A stretch of 64,000 nucleotides of DNA from Bacteroidota bacterium (lineage in GTDB: Bacteria; Bacteroidota; Bacteroidia; UBA4408). Positions within the stretch are counted from its first letter, which is position 1, and every line of letters begins with the position of its first letter. Positions 45,598-54,134 of the stretch are shown piece after piece. The stretch is taken from assembly GCA_016721765.1 (NCBI GenBank), contig JADKHO010000001.1, positions 1,538,001-1,602,000 of the forward strand, written 5' to 3'. Below the pieces are notes generated by a model. That model did no database searches. It saw nothing but the letters and a program-made list of their open reading frames with translations, and had not been told where the DNA came from. The translations under genes were made by a program, and so were the position numbers.

Positions 45598-46203
45598 ATG
45601 GCATTCGAACTCCCTAAATTACCCTATGCATACGATGCATTGGAACCGCATATTGATGCGAAAACAATGGAAATTCACCATTCCAAGCACCACAATGCTT
45701 ACGTTACAAATTTGAACAATGCTATAGCCGGTACCGATGCTGAAAAAATGACATTGGACCAACTCATTGCTTCCATTTCAAAATATCCAATGCCTGTGCG
45801 TAACAACGGTGGCGGACATTTTAACCACAGTTTATTTTGGACTATACTTGCTCCTAACGCTGGTGGCGCACCAAGTGGCGATTTGGCAACTGCAATCAAT
45901 ACGGCATTTGGTTCTTTCGACAAGTTAAAGGAAGAATTTAATAAAGCCGCTACCACTCGTTTTGGAAGTGGATGGGCATGGCTAATTGTACACGATGGAA
46001 AATTGGTGGTGACATCAACTCCCAATCAAGACAATACTTTAATGGATATTGCAGAAGTAAAAGGAACACCTATTTTAGCGTTGGATGTATGGGAACATGC
46101 GTATTACTTGCATTACCAAAACCGCCGTCCCGATTATATTACGGCATTTTGGAATTTAGTAAATTGGACTGAAGTTTCGCGTAGATTTGCTGCTGCAAAA
46201 TAA
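45598..46203 (+). CDS. Superoxide dismutase [Fe/Mn]
   Basis: Cytosolic enzyme converting superoxide to hydrogen peroxide and oxygen. The 201 residues have the N-terminal helical signature LPYAYDALEPHIDAKTMEIH with the first metal His, HFNHSLFWTIL (second His), and the metal pair in LDVWEHAYYLHYQNRRPDY. The metal (Fe, Mn or either) cannot be decided. There is no signal peptide. The next gene follows after 14 bases. Confidence 0.95.
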   Translation: MAFELPKLPYAYDALEPHIDAKTMEIHHSKHHNAYVTNLNNAIAGTDAEKMTLDQLIASISKYPMPVRNNGGGHFNHSLFWTILAPNAGGAPSGDLATAINTAFGSFDKLKEEFNKAATTRFGSGWAWLIVHDGKLVVTSTPNQDNTLMDIAEVKGTPILALDVWEHAYYLHYQNRRPDYITAFWNLVNWTEVSRRFAAAK

Positions 46204-46217
46204 TTTTTAAATCCCGA

Positions 46218-46664
46218 ATGAACGCAAAATCTTTTGTACTGATTTTACTACTTCTCGGATTTAAATTCACTCTTAAGGCGGAATCATTTTTACAACTTGA
46301 AAATGATTCCGCTTTTTATTACTCCACCAATTCAAATCTTGAAATTGAAGAATTAGTGTCGCAGGAGCAATTGGCTCTTGACGATAACTTGCAATTGCAT
46401 AAAAATTCTAAACTCGCATTAAAATACGCAGCCGCGTTTCACGAAAACAAGAGATTAACAGCAGCCATGCTTACCTTTGCTTTAGGAATGTTAGGTGTGC
46501 ATCGATTATACTTAGGCACCAAACCATGGATACCTGCCGTTTATTTGTTAACCTTTGGAGGGGGGTTTCTAATACTTCCACTTATTGATTTGGGTGTCAT
46601 TTTGTTTTGCAAAGATATCAGCCAGTATGAGCACAACGATAAGGTGCTGATGTGGGTGAAGTAA
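46218..46664 (+). CDS. TM2-domain membrane protein
   Basis: A 148-residue membrane protein. It has a signal-like N-terminal helix (FVLILLLLGFKFTLKA), an acidic region of about 60 residues, and a C-terminal TM2 domain (about 82-148): LTFALGMLGVHRLYLGTKPW, then LLTFGGGFLILPLIDLGVIL. The GxxGxHRxYLG pattern is diagnostic. It is co-oriented with superoxide dismutase at 14 bases. Function unknown. Confidence 0.85.
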   Translation: MNAKSFVLILLLLGFKFTLKAESFLQLENDSAFYYSTNSNLEIEELVSQEQLALDDNLQLHKNSKLALKYAAAFHENKRLTAAMLTFALGMLGVHRLYLGTKPWIPAVYLLTFGGGFLILPLIDLGVILFCKDISQYEHNDKVLMWVK

Positions 46665-46766
46665 CAGAAGGCCCAATATTTTTTCTCATCCCGACTAAAT
46701 CTTATCGATGCTCCCAATATCCTTAATGCAAATAAATTTCATCGACATGTAATTATAACCAGCCCT

Positions 46767-46807
46767 AAAAGGGTGCCCCATCCTCTGAAAAGGGCATAGC
46801 CTTTTTT
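46767..46807 (+). terminator. Possible terminator after the TM2 gene
   Basis: AAAAGGGTGCCC pairs with GGGCATAGCCTTTT with two unpaired bases, followed by TTT. Imperfect, so only moderately supported. Confidence 0.4.
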
Positions 46808-46910
46808 ATCAAGGTTCTATGATTGCCATCGCTGAAAATCAAGAAATGTAAGCGCACTTAATGCTCCAAAATTCTAGAAAAATGGCAACGACTGCAAGAA
46901 TATAAAAAAC

Positions 46911-46945
46911 AAAAAAAACTCACTGTTTGTCAGTGAGTTTTTTTT
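46911..46945. terminator. Bidirectional intrinsic terminator
   Basis: AAAAAAAACTCACTG and CAGTGAGTTTTTTTT pair perfectly over 15 bases around the loop TTTGT. It serves the TM2 unit and the converging secreted-protein unit. Confidence 0.9.
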
Positions 46946-46960
46946 GTGTTATAGGTAAGT

Positions 46961-47407
46961 TTATTTTTTATATCCCACCAGCATCGAAACACAAGCACTT
47001 TGATTTAAATCGTTTGTGCTTTTTGCATTGGGTACAATTACTTCTATTACAATTTGCTGGGTGCTTGTCATTTTAAAATCCCAAGAAGTAGCGTTGTTGT
47101 GCTCACGGCTATCAAACAGTGGTTTTTTATCCATATCCGTTACTTTAAAAGAAATGGTACCAAGTATTTCTTGTCCGCAAATCAATAAGCGATATTCTTG
47201 TCCCGAATAAAATGTCATTTGCATTTCTGCTGATTCACCGGGTGAAAGCGTGGTGCTATTTAATTGGCCATTGTGCAAGAAAGGAGCTAATCCCGGCATG
47301 CATTTTTTCATGGTAAAATTTTTGCATTGCGCCGAAACATTAGTAACTGTAAATGCTACAGCCACCATCAACAACACTACAGAATACTTCAAAACTGTTT
47401 TTCTCAT
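46961..47407 (-). CDS. Uncharacterised exported protein
   Basis: A 148-residue exported protein with a signal peptide (SVVLLMVAVAFTVTNVSAQ) and four Cys in the mature part. The sequence looks like one beta-rich domain (AEMQMTFYSGQEYRLLICGQ, TQQIVIEVIVPNAKS). It starts 10 bases after the stop of the gene at 47418-48317 and is therefore in the same unit. I do not recognise the family. Confidence 0.72.
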   Translation of the reverse strand: MRKTVLKYSVVLLMVAVAFTVTNVSAQCKNFTMKKCMPGLAPFLHNGQLNSTTLSPGESAEMQMTFYSGQEYRLLICGQEILGTISFKVTDMDKKPLFDSREHNNATSWDFKMTSTQQIVIEVIVPNAKSTNDLNQSACVSMLVGYKK

Positions 47408-47417
47408 CGCTCTATAA

Positions 47418-48317
47418 TTATTTAATTATGCTGGTTCGGATGGCGTCTACTTTTGCTGAAATTGTTGCAAGCTGCTCAGGAGTGAGGGAAGCATTTCCAT
47501 CGTTACCAATAGTGGTTTGTTTTGCAGCATCATCAGTAGTTGCATCTGTTTTTGTAGCTGCACCACCTAAACTTGCATATACATCGTTCAAACTTTTTAA
47601 TTGATTTAATACATCGGCTAAGCTAGGATCATTTGGATACGATTCAATTAACGAAACTAAATTTTCTAATACTGATTTTTGTTCAGCAATTCGAGTAACA
47701 ATCGTGTTGTTTTTAGCTTCTTTACCGGCAATTTTGGTAGCAATATAAAGTCCTTCAATCCAACCACCTGCAATAATTAAAGCAGAGGTACTCGCTCTTT
47801 CATTTTCTTTCAAATAAGCATCCGTAGTAAGGTATGCATCCGAAACAATTTGCAACAAGGAATCTTTATTGTTTACATTTTTTTCTAAACGGTCAACTGT
47901 TTCAGGAGTAAAAGCACCTGTAATTCCAAGGGCATCAGCTAGTTTTTTTGAACAAGCCATGTATTGCATGCTGGGTTGTGTTTGATCAAAAATACTGGTA
48001 TAACTCAAATCAGCACCGTATATCCCAAGGTTTAGCGCCATGCTGGTATTGGTAGTATATTTAGATACATTTTCTTTTGGATTCAGCAAATCTTTATTGT
48101 AATTGGCACCACTCTGTTTAATCATGTTAGCCGTTTCTACCGGAGATGGAATGGCATAAAAAACTTTTTTTGCCTTTTTTGTCATCTCGCTCTGAGCAGC
48201 AGAGTCTTGAGGATTTGCACTACTTCCACCTTCAGCTCCATCACCACCGCAGGACGCAAATAGGGTAGCCATTGCTATACTGAGAAATAATTTTGTAGTT
48301 GATGCTGTTTTTATCAT
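47418..48317 (-). CDS. Uncharacterised lipoprotein
   Basis: A 299-residue lipoprotein. I place the start at 48317 (MIKTASTTKLFLSIAMATLF), giving a clean lipobox FASC, rather than at 48350. After a Gly/Ser-rich spacer the protein is helical, with KKVFYAIPSPVETANMIKQSGANYN and a middle region with an evenly spaced Asn/Ala pattern. The C-terminal 60 residues include an Asp/Ala/Thr-rich linker. A TAnnTTTG box is upstream. Function unknown. Confidence 0.75.
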   Translation of the reverse strand: MIKTASTTKLFLSIAMATLFASCGGDGAEGGSSANPQDSAAQSEMTKKAKKVFYAIPSPVETANMIKQSGANYNKDLLNPKENVSKYTTNTSMALNLGIYGADLSYTSIFDQTQPSMQYMACSKKLADALGITGAFTPETVDRLEKNVNNKDSLLQIVSDAYLTTDAYLKENERASTSALIIAGGWIEGLYIATKIAGKEAKNNTIVTRIAEQKSVLENLVSLIESYPNDPSLADVLNQLKSLNDVYASLGGAATKTDATTDDAAKQTTIGNDGNASLTPEQLATISAKVDAIRTSIIK

Positions 48318-48347
48318 ATCACTTGTTGGTTTAAAAATAATTGAAGT

Positions 48348-48355
48348 CAAAGTTA
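48348..48355 (-). promoter_or_regulatory. Bacteroidota -7 box for the lipoprotein pair
   Basis: On the minus strand TAACTTTG matches TAnnTTTG, 30 bases before the start at 48317. It overlaps the longer possible reading frame and supports the shorter one. Confidence 0.55.
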
Positions 48356-48405
48356 TAGAATAAAAAGAAAAATCAAATTATTCAGCCAAATTTTTTGAAA
48401 TTTAT

Positions 48406-51264
48406 TTAATGCGCTGCCAACCAGTTGATTCCAGTGCCTATTTCAACTTCAATAGGTACCTGCATTGCTATTGCATTTTTCATGTGGGCAGCAATTACAG
48501 GCTTTACCGTTTCCAATTCCGGCTTAAATACATCAAATACCAATTCATCGTGTACCTGAAGTAACATTTTGCTTTTAAAATTGTTTTCCTTGAAAGCCTT
48601 GTCAATGCTAATCATGGCAATTTTTATCATGTCGGCAGCTGAGCCTTGTATCGGCGCATTAATTGCGTTTCTTTCGGCCTGTGCACGAACTGTCTGATTT
48701 TTATCGTTGATGTCGCGGAGGTATCTTCTGCGTCCCATCATGGTTTCAACGTATCCATTGCTTCGCGCAAACTCAATATTGCTATCCATCAAATCGCGAA
48801 TGCTGGGATATTGGGCAAAATAATTATCAATAATTTCAGCGGCTTCCTTACGTGGAATGTTTAAAGTTTGCGAAAGTCCAAATGCGGTTTGGCCATAGGA
48901 TATTCCAAAGTTCACAGCCTTGGCTTTTCTGCGCATTTCCTTATCGACCGCCTCCAAGCTCACTCCAAAAACTTTTGACGCTGTTGCTGAATGTATATCC
49001 ACTCCATTTTTAAATGCTTCAAACATCCCGGTATCCTTGCTCAATTCTGCAATAATGCGCAATTCAATTTGGGAGTAATCGGCTGATAGAATTAAAAACT
49101 CTTCGCTCCGTGCAATAAATGCTTTGCGCACTTCTCTTCCTTTTTCGGTGCGGATGGGTATGTTTTGCAAATTGGGTTTATCCGAACTTAAGCGCCCGGT
49201 AGCCGCCACCACTTGGTTGTAGGAGGTATGAATTTTTCCGGTACGCGGATTTATCATGGTAGGCAATGGATCTACATAGGTGTTTTTTAATTTTTGCAAT
49301 TCTCTAAAAATTAAAATTTGCTCTACAATTGGATTGGCCGGAGCAAGCTTTTCGAGTATGTCTTCGCCCGTGGCATATTGCCCGGTTTTAGTCTTCTTTG
49401 CCTTGTCGGATATTTTTAAATGATCAAATAATATTTCTCCCAATTGTTTTGGAGAGGCAATATTGAAAGTAGTTCCGGCTTGCTTATAAATTTCTTCTTG
49501 CACTTTAATTAATTCTTCTTTTAACTCCTGCGAGAAAATGCCTAGCGCAGCGGTATCCAAATTTATTCCTTCCGCTTCCATGTCTGCAAGTACCGGCATC
49601 AAAGGCATTTCAATGGTTTCGAATATTTTTTTGGTGTTGTCTTTTTCCAACATAGGTTCAAAAACGGTGCGCAATTGAAAAGTTACATCAGCATCTTCGG
49701 CAGCATATTCTTTTATTGCTTCCACTGCTACATCCCGCATACTTTGCTGGTTTTTGCCTTTAGGGCCAATAAGCGTTTCAATCGAAACCGGACTATAATT
49801 CAAATACGTTTCTGCCAACACATCCATACTGTGGCGCATATCGGGTTGAAGGATGTAATGCGCAATCATAGTATCGAATTTTGGTCCATTCACCGCAATA
49901 CCATAATTGCGGAGCACTGACATATCGTATTTCATATTTTGCCCAACTTTCTCTATCGCAGCATTTGCAAATAACTCCTTAAATTCGTTCAAAATGTTTT
50001 GAGCTTCCTTTTGATCGGCCGCAACCGGCACATACCAAGCTTCGCCTTTTTTAATTGAAAAAGAAAGACCTACAATTTCTACATTAAAAACATCTAAGCC
50101 AGTAGTTTCACTATCAAAGCAAAAGCTCTTTTGGTTACCTAACAATTGAATGAGAGCGGCTCGCTTTTCAGGTGTATCGGCTAAATTGTAGGTGTGGTCA
50201 ACTGTAGTGAGTGTTGCATAATTTTTTGTACCCGCATCGCTTTCGCTGGATGCAAATAGCGTTGAAGCCTGTTCAGCGTCCGATTCATCTGCTGCAAACA
50301 TATTGGTTTGTCCGGCTGCTTTTGCTTTTTTCTCTTGTGAAGTAGCAGTATTATTTTTTTGCGATTCACTTGGCTCGGCCGCAATTTTTTCGCCCAATAT
50401 TTGCTCGGCAAGTCTTCTAAATTCCAGTTCGGTAAATAATTCGCGCAAAGCCTCTTTATTGGGCTCTTTCAGTAAGAGTTGTGCCGCATCAAATTCAATT
50501 GGTGCATCGCAAATAATAGTGGCCAATTTTTTGGACAAGATGGCCTTGTCTTTATTGCCCTCCACTTTTTCTTTTAATTTCCCCTTGAGTTTATCTGTGT
50601 TTTGCAATAAATTTTCAACGGTTCCAAAATCTTTTACTAATTGCATTGCGGTCTTTTCACCCACTCCGGGGATACCTGGAATATTATCCACTTTATCACC
50701 CATCAAACCCAATATGTCAATTACTTGATCTACGCGCTCTATTTCCCAGCGTTTGCATATTTCAGCAATACCCAACACTTCTGCGCCATTGCCTAAGCGT
50801 GCGGGTTTAAACATGAAAATATTTTCGGAAACCAATTGCCCATAATCTTTATCGGGTGTCATCATATAAGTTACAAATCCTTCCTTTTCGGCCTTCTTAG
50901 CAAGTGTCCCAATTAAATCATCGGCTTCATATCCATCCAAAAAAAGCGACGGAATATTAAATGCTTCCACTACTTTATAAATATAGGGAATAGCTAAACT
51001 CAAATCGGCCGGCATTTCTTCGCGATGGGCTTTGTATTCACTAAACTCTTCATGTCGTGTGGTGGCAGCAGCAGTATCAAACACCACAGCGAGGTGAGTA
51101 GGTTTTTCTTTTTTCATCACCTCGAGTAATGTATTGGTAAAACCTAATACAGCCGAGGTGTTTAGCCCCTTTGAATTAACTCGTTGGTTATTTGCAAAAG
51201 CAAAATACGCACGGTAAATGAGCGCAAAGGCATCTAATAGAAATAACTTTTTTACTTGTTCCAT
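48406..51264 (-). CDS. polA: DNA polymerase I
   Basis: Fills gaps and removes primers during repair and lagging-strand maturation. From MEQVKKLFLLDAF at 51264 the protein is 952 residues, close to the family's usual size. The 5'-3' exonuclease domain (about 1-300) has the DDLIGTLAKKAEKEGF and GDKVDNIPGIPGVGEKTA signatures. The 3'-5' exonuclease domain keeps its acidic pair in CFDSETTGLD. The polymerase domain has SADYSQIELRIIAELS and QVHDELVFDV. A promoter box lies just before the chosen start. A low-complexity linker separates the first two domains. Confidence 0.96.
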   Translation of the reverse strand: MEQVKKLFLLDAFALIYRAYFAFANNQRVNSKGLNTSAVLGFTNTLLEVMKKEKPTHLAVVFDTAAATTRHEEFSEYKAHREEMPADLSLAIPYIYKVVEAFNIPSLFLDGYEADDLIGTLAKKAEKEGFVTYMMTPDKDYGQLVSENIFMFKPARLGNGAEVLGIAEICKRWEIERVDQVIDILGLMGDKVDNIPGIPGVGEKTAMQLVKDFGTVENLLQNTDKLKGKLKEKVEGNKDKAILSKKLATIICDAPIEFDAAQLLLKEPNKEALRELFTELEFRRLAEQILGEKIAAEPSESQKNNTATSQEKKAKAAGQTNMFAADESDAEQASTLFASSESDAGTKNYATLTTVDHTYNLADTPEKRAALIQLLGNQKSFCFDSETTGLDVFNVEIVGLSFSIKKGEAWYVPVAADQKEAQNILNEFKELFANAAIEKVGQNMKYDMSVLRNYGIAVNGPKFDTMIAHYILQPDMRHSMDVLAETYLNYSPVSIETLIGPKGKNQQSMRDVAVEAIKEYAAEDADVTFQLRTVFEPMLEKDNTKKIFETIEMPLMPVLADMEAEGINLDTAALGIFSQELKEELIKVQEEIYKQAGTTFNIASPKQLGEILFDHLKISDKAKKTKTGQYATGEDILEKLAPANPIVEQILIFRELQKLKNTYVDPLPTMINPRTGKIHTSYNQVVAATGRLSSDKPNLQNIPIRTEKGREVRKAFIARSEEFLILSADYSQIELRIIAELSKDTGMFEAFKNGVDIHSATASKVFGVSLEAVDKEMRRKAKAVNFGISYGQTAFGLSQTLNIPRKEAAEIIDNYFAQYPSIRDLMDSNIEFARSNGYVETMMGRRRYLRDINDKNQTVRAQAERNAINAPIQGSAADMIKIAMISIDKAFKENNFKSKMLLQVHDELVFDVFKPELETVKPVIAAHMKNAIAMQVPIEVEIGTGINWLAAH

Positions 51265-51281
51265 TTTAAAAAATTGAGGAA

Positions 51282-51289
51282 CAAATGTA
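51282..51289 (-). promoter_or_regulatory. Bacteroidota -7 box for polA
   Basis: On the minus strand TACATTTG matches TAnnTTTG, 17 bases before the start at 51264. It lies within the longer reading frame and rules against the start at 51390. Confidence 0.6.
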
Positions 51290-51334
51290 TTGATTTGAAG
51301 GAGAAACTGTGGAGAAAAGTAAGCCGAATAAAAA

Positions 51335-51766
51335 TTACCTTTTGGTAAGTATTGCCGTGCAATTATCAGCCGCAGCACCACTGCCATCATTCACACTGTA
51401 ACTTAAATTTATTTTGGTGTCACCCGCAATGCTTCCCGAACCTTGAACCGTATTGCCTGAAATAGATTGGGTGCTAAGGGTTAAACTGTTTCCCGATTTG
51501 GTAACCACCGCGTAATGAGTAGAACCTAATAAGTAAAAGTTATCGATAAGAATTTGGTTGTCGTCATTTACATTTTTGCGGAGTACAACATCAAAAGTAG
51601 AAGCACCACTTTTTGAAGAATTTTCGGCACAGCTCCAGGTGCCAATATATTTATCACGAGCATCAGTTGGGCTTGGCAAATCAGAATCGTTGGTGGTACA
51701 AGATGCAATAAAAAGCATTAGAAGTAGTATGCTTATAGAACCTATTTTTTGTATTTGATTTTTCAT
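51335..51766 (-). CDS. Uncharacterised small lipoprotein
   Basis: A 143-residue lipoprotein with start at 51766 (MKNQIQKIGSISILLLML) and lipobox IASC. The mature part is a small beta-rich domain (YIGTWSCAENSSKSG, VQGSGSIAGDTKINLSYSV) resembling lipocalin-like or DUF-type domains that begin with a GTW motif. The longer frame from 51841 has no family character. It lies upstream of polA on the same strand, but polA has its own promoter. Confidence 0.65.
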   Translation of the reverse strand: MKNQIQKIGSISILLLMLFIASCTTNDSDLPSPTDARDKYIGTWSCAENSSKSGASTFDVVLRKNVNDDNQILIDNFYLLGSTHYAVVTKSGNSLTLSTQSISGNTVQGSGSIAGDTKINLSYSVNDGSGAAADNCTAILTKR

Positions 51767-51924
51767 GCTGTATGTTTTGTTTATGCTAAACTCAATAACT
51801 GTGCCGCTTGCACGAGTATTTCCACTTTTTAAAGTTAACATCTTTTATTTAAATCCACAAACGAAGGTAATTAAAACGCTTATTTTGCGTTAGTTTTTAA
51901 AACACCTGTATCAAGTAATAAGAC

Positions 51925-52578
51925 ATGCAATTGAATTTTAAAACTTATATAGCCTCTATTTTAGTAATTATTTTTTTATCCTTAGCGGCAGATAGCGCTT
52001 CAGCACAATTTATAAAGGGTTTTGGAGCTACCGGGGGTGCTACTTTCAGCAAACAGAAGTGGGAGGGAAGCAATCCTGATTTTTTATCCAAGAAAAAATA
52101 CAAAGCCGGAGGCAATGGAAGTCTTTTTGTAGAATACATCGACCACAAATATTACCGCATGATATCTGAGCTCCAATTCAACATGAAAGGGGCTCGCGAA
52201 TCCATCGATACACTTAAGGGATTTAAATACAAAGCAAACTATTTATCCTTCAATAATTTTTTCAAAATCCGTCAAGAGTTATACGATGTTACCCCTTATG
52301 CCTTAGCGGGACCACGGCTCGAATTCTTACTAAACAGCAATGTCCCAAGCATGCGAACGGTTCACTTAACCGCTTCTGCCGGCATAGGAATGGAATTTTT
52401 ATACACCCGACCTTGGATTATTTTTGGAGAAATACAATACAACCCCGATGCAATGAAGGCATTAAGAATTACCGATTTTAGCATTCGTCAAAATGCTTGG
52501 GAAATCAGAGTGGGTGTTAAATATGAACGTAAGCGAAAGGCCGATTGTCCGCGCCCCAGCGGTGGAAGGAACTTTTAA
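51925..52578 (+). CDS. Outer-membrane beta-barrel protein (porin-family)
   Basis: A 217-residue protein with a signal peptide (ILVIIFLSLAADSASAQ). The mature part shows alternating amphipathic strands with a barrel-like pattern: YKANYLSFNNFFKIRQEL, YALAGPRLEFLL, LTASAGIGMEFLYTRPWIIF, AWEIRVGVKYERK. This matches the outer-membrane-protein family commonly found with secreted proteins in the phylum. Its stop codon abuts a decayed fragment of another gene. Its function is not known. Confidence 0.75.
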   Translation: MQLNFKTYIASILVIIFLSLAADSASAQFIKGFGATGGATFSKQKWEGSNPDFLSKKKYKAGGNGSLFVEYIDHKYYRMISELQFNMKGARESIDTLKGFKYKANYLSFNNFFKIRQELYDVTPYALAGPRLEFLLNSNVPSMRTVHLTASAGIGMEFLYTRPWIIFGEIQYNPDAMKALRITDFSIRQNAWEIRVGVKYERKRKADCPRPSGGRNF

Positions 52579-52660
52579 AGTCTCTGGTTTTTGAGCATAC
52601 CCGAATCAATTAAGTGATTCATGTATATTACTCGATTGCAATCTTTTCGGATTAAGAGAA
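52575..52660 (-). pseudogene. Remnant of a ywqE-like gene (3' end only)
   Basis: Read on the minus strand it encodes KDCNRVIYMNHLIDSGML-KNQRL before its stop, against KDCLREKYLHQLIDSGMLKNQSL at the end of the intact gene at 53324. Similarity covers about 25 codons and then fades. It begins at the very last bases of the outer-membrane-protein gene, and with repeat copy B behind it suggests an old duplication of the ywqE end. Confidence 0.65.
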
Positions 52661-52727
52661 TAGATTACCCCATTATTTCTTAACCTGTTCTAATTCTGAA
52701 GCCATGCTCAAGGAAGATTTATTGTTA

Positions 52728-52960
52728 AATAAAAACCGAAAAGGACCGGCCTATGAGAAATTGGCGTTAAGAAATTTGAAGTCATTTTTATGCGCGGGCC
52801 TGTATAAGCAATCCTCGAGCGAGAAAACATTTTTTTACTTAGCACTGACCACTTTCGAGCGCTTGGGTTGCGCGGCAAAAATGAATTCGAATTTTAGCCA
52901 ATTTATCAGCAGCCTTGATTTTTTGCTGACTTTTTGATCAAGCAAAAGGTCAGAGAACAT
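52728..52960 (+). repeat. Dispersed intergenic repeat, copy B
   Basis: 233 bases matching copies A and C over most of the length. The 77-residue open frame at 52704-52937 exists only because copy B lacks one C in GGGCC(C)TGT. The other copies hit a stop there, so I do not call it a gene. The copy ends in a CTGACTTTTTG hairpin. Confidence 0.8.
52926..52953. other. Hairpin at the end of repeat copy B
   Basis: CTGACTTTTTG pairs with CAAAAGGTCAG around ATCAAG, with one G-U pair. Relative to copy A the T-A pair at stem position 3 has become G-C. Confidence 0.7.
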
Positions 52961-53018
52961 TCATGAAGACTCGAATAAATTATTGAAATACAAAAAAACG
53001 AAACCCCAAAATAACATC

Positions 53019-53250
53019 AATAAAAACCGAAAAGGACCGGCCTATGAGAAATTGGCGTTAAGAAATTTGAATTCATTTTTATGCGCGGGCCCTGTGTAAG
53101 CAATCCTCGAGCGAGAAACTAAATTTTTTCATTAACGCAAACATATCGAGCGCTTGGGTTGCGTGCTAAAATGAATTTAAATTTTAGTCAATTGCTCATC
53201 AGCCTTGATTTTTTGCTGACTTTTTGATCAAGCAAAAAGTCAAAGAACAT
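53019..53250 (+). repeat. Dispersed intergenic repeat, copy C
   Basis: 232 bases, offset by about 290 bases from copy B, in the same orientation. It has the same blocks and a CTGACTTTTTG hairpin at 53216-53243 (10 bp). The two copies lie in tandem in the gap before ywqE. Confidence 0.8.
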
Positions 53251-53323
53251 CTTGAGAAACGGGCTGGTTCTCGCTTTTAGTTGCCGTTTTTATAAAAGGA
53301 AAAAACAGAAGGAGGACGTAATT

Positions 53324-54073
53324 TTAAAGACTCTGGTTTTTGAGCATTCCCGAATCAATTAATTGATGCAAGTATTTTTCGCGCAAGCAATCTTTTATTA
53401 CCTGCACATGATCCATACGATGACAATCAGTACCAATAAAATCAATCATATTTTTTTCGATTAAGCGCTCGGCAATTTTCTTCGCGCCACCTCCATAATA
53501 TCCCGTTAAGGAATTGATATTAACTTGTAACAAAGCTCCCTTATCTTTTATTTCTTCGTATTTTTCAAAGTCATCGTGCCAAAAAGGATACCTTTCGGGA
53601 TGTGCCAAAATAGGGCGATAGCCGCTCGTAACCATTTTAAAAATTACCTGGTTCATAATGTCGGGCGGATTCATATACGACACTTCAAAAAGCAAATAAT
53701 TATTTCCAAAAGTGAGTAAGTTGCCTTTGTCAATTTTTGCTTCCAAATCAAAATCCAAATAATATTCGGCAGCAGCAGCTACTTCAATTGGAATGCCTTC
53801 TTTTTTAATGGCTTCACGCACTTTTTCAAGTCCACCTAAAATTATTTCAGGAGTGTTCTGATAAAAGTCGCTCATGATGTGCGGGGTGGTAATGGCTTTA
53901 CGATACCCAAACTCACTCATGCAGCGCAATAAATTTATCGAATCCTCTAGTGTTTGAGCTCCATCATCAATGCCCGGAATAAAGTGGGAGTGCATGTCTA
54001 CCCCAATCATAGAGAGGTCGGCACTCTTATCGATACGGGTAGATTTGCGAAAAAATTGTGAAAAAAAACTCAT
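53324..54073 (-). CDS. Tyrosine-protein phosphatase, PHP-type (YwqE/CpsB-like)
   Basis: Metal-dependent phosphotyrosine phosphatase regulating capsule or exopolysaccharide assembly. The 249-residue protein has a PHP fold: the metal-binding IGVDMHSHFIPGIDDGA at about 22-38, ITTPHIMSDFY, AAAEYYLD, LAHPERYPFW and the terminal FIGTDCHRMDH. It lies downstream of the sugar-nucleotide genes on the same strand, fitting control of polysaccharide synthesis. A remnant of its 3' end is found at 52575-52660. Confidence 0.9.
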   Translation of the reverse strand: MSFFSQFFRKSTRIDKSADLSMIGVDMHSHFIPGIDDGAQTLEDSINLLRCMSEFGYRKAITTPHIMSDFYQNTPEIILGGLEKVREAIKKEGIPIEVAAAAEYYLDFDLEAKIDKGNLLTFGNNYLLFEVSYMNPPDIMNQVIFKMVTSGYRPILAHPERYPFWHDDFEKYEEIKDKGALLQVNINSLTGYYGGGAKKIAERLIEKNMIDFIGTDCHRMDHVQVIKDCLREKYLHQLIDSGMLKNQSL

Positions 54074-54134
54074 GGTACGTTTAAAATATTTTTAATTGCT
54101 AAAACCCATTTCTATATAGAGCAGATTCACCTGC

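Noticed and set aside
48318..48350. Longer start of the lipoprotein gene
   Set aside because: It would bury the lipoprotein signal behind 11 residues and overlaps the promoter box.
52704..52937. A 77-residue open frame inside repeat copy B
   Set aside because: It stays open only because one C is missing relative to copies A and C, where the same frame ends at a stop. No conserved protein is made.
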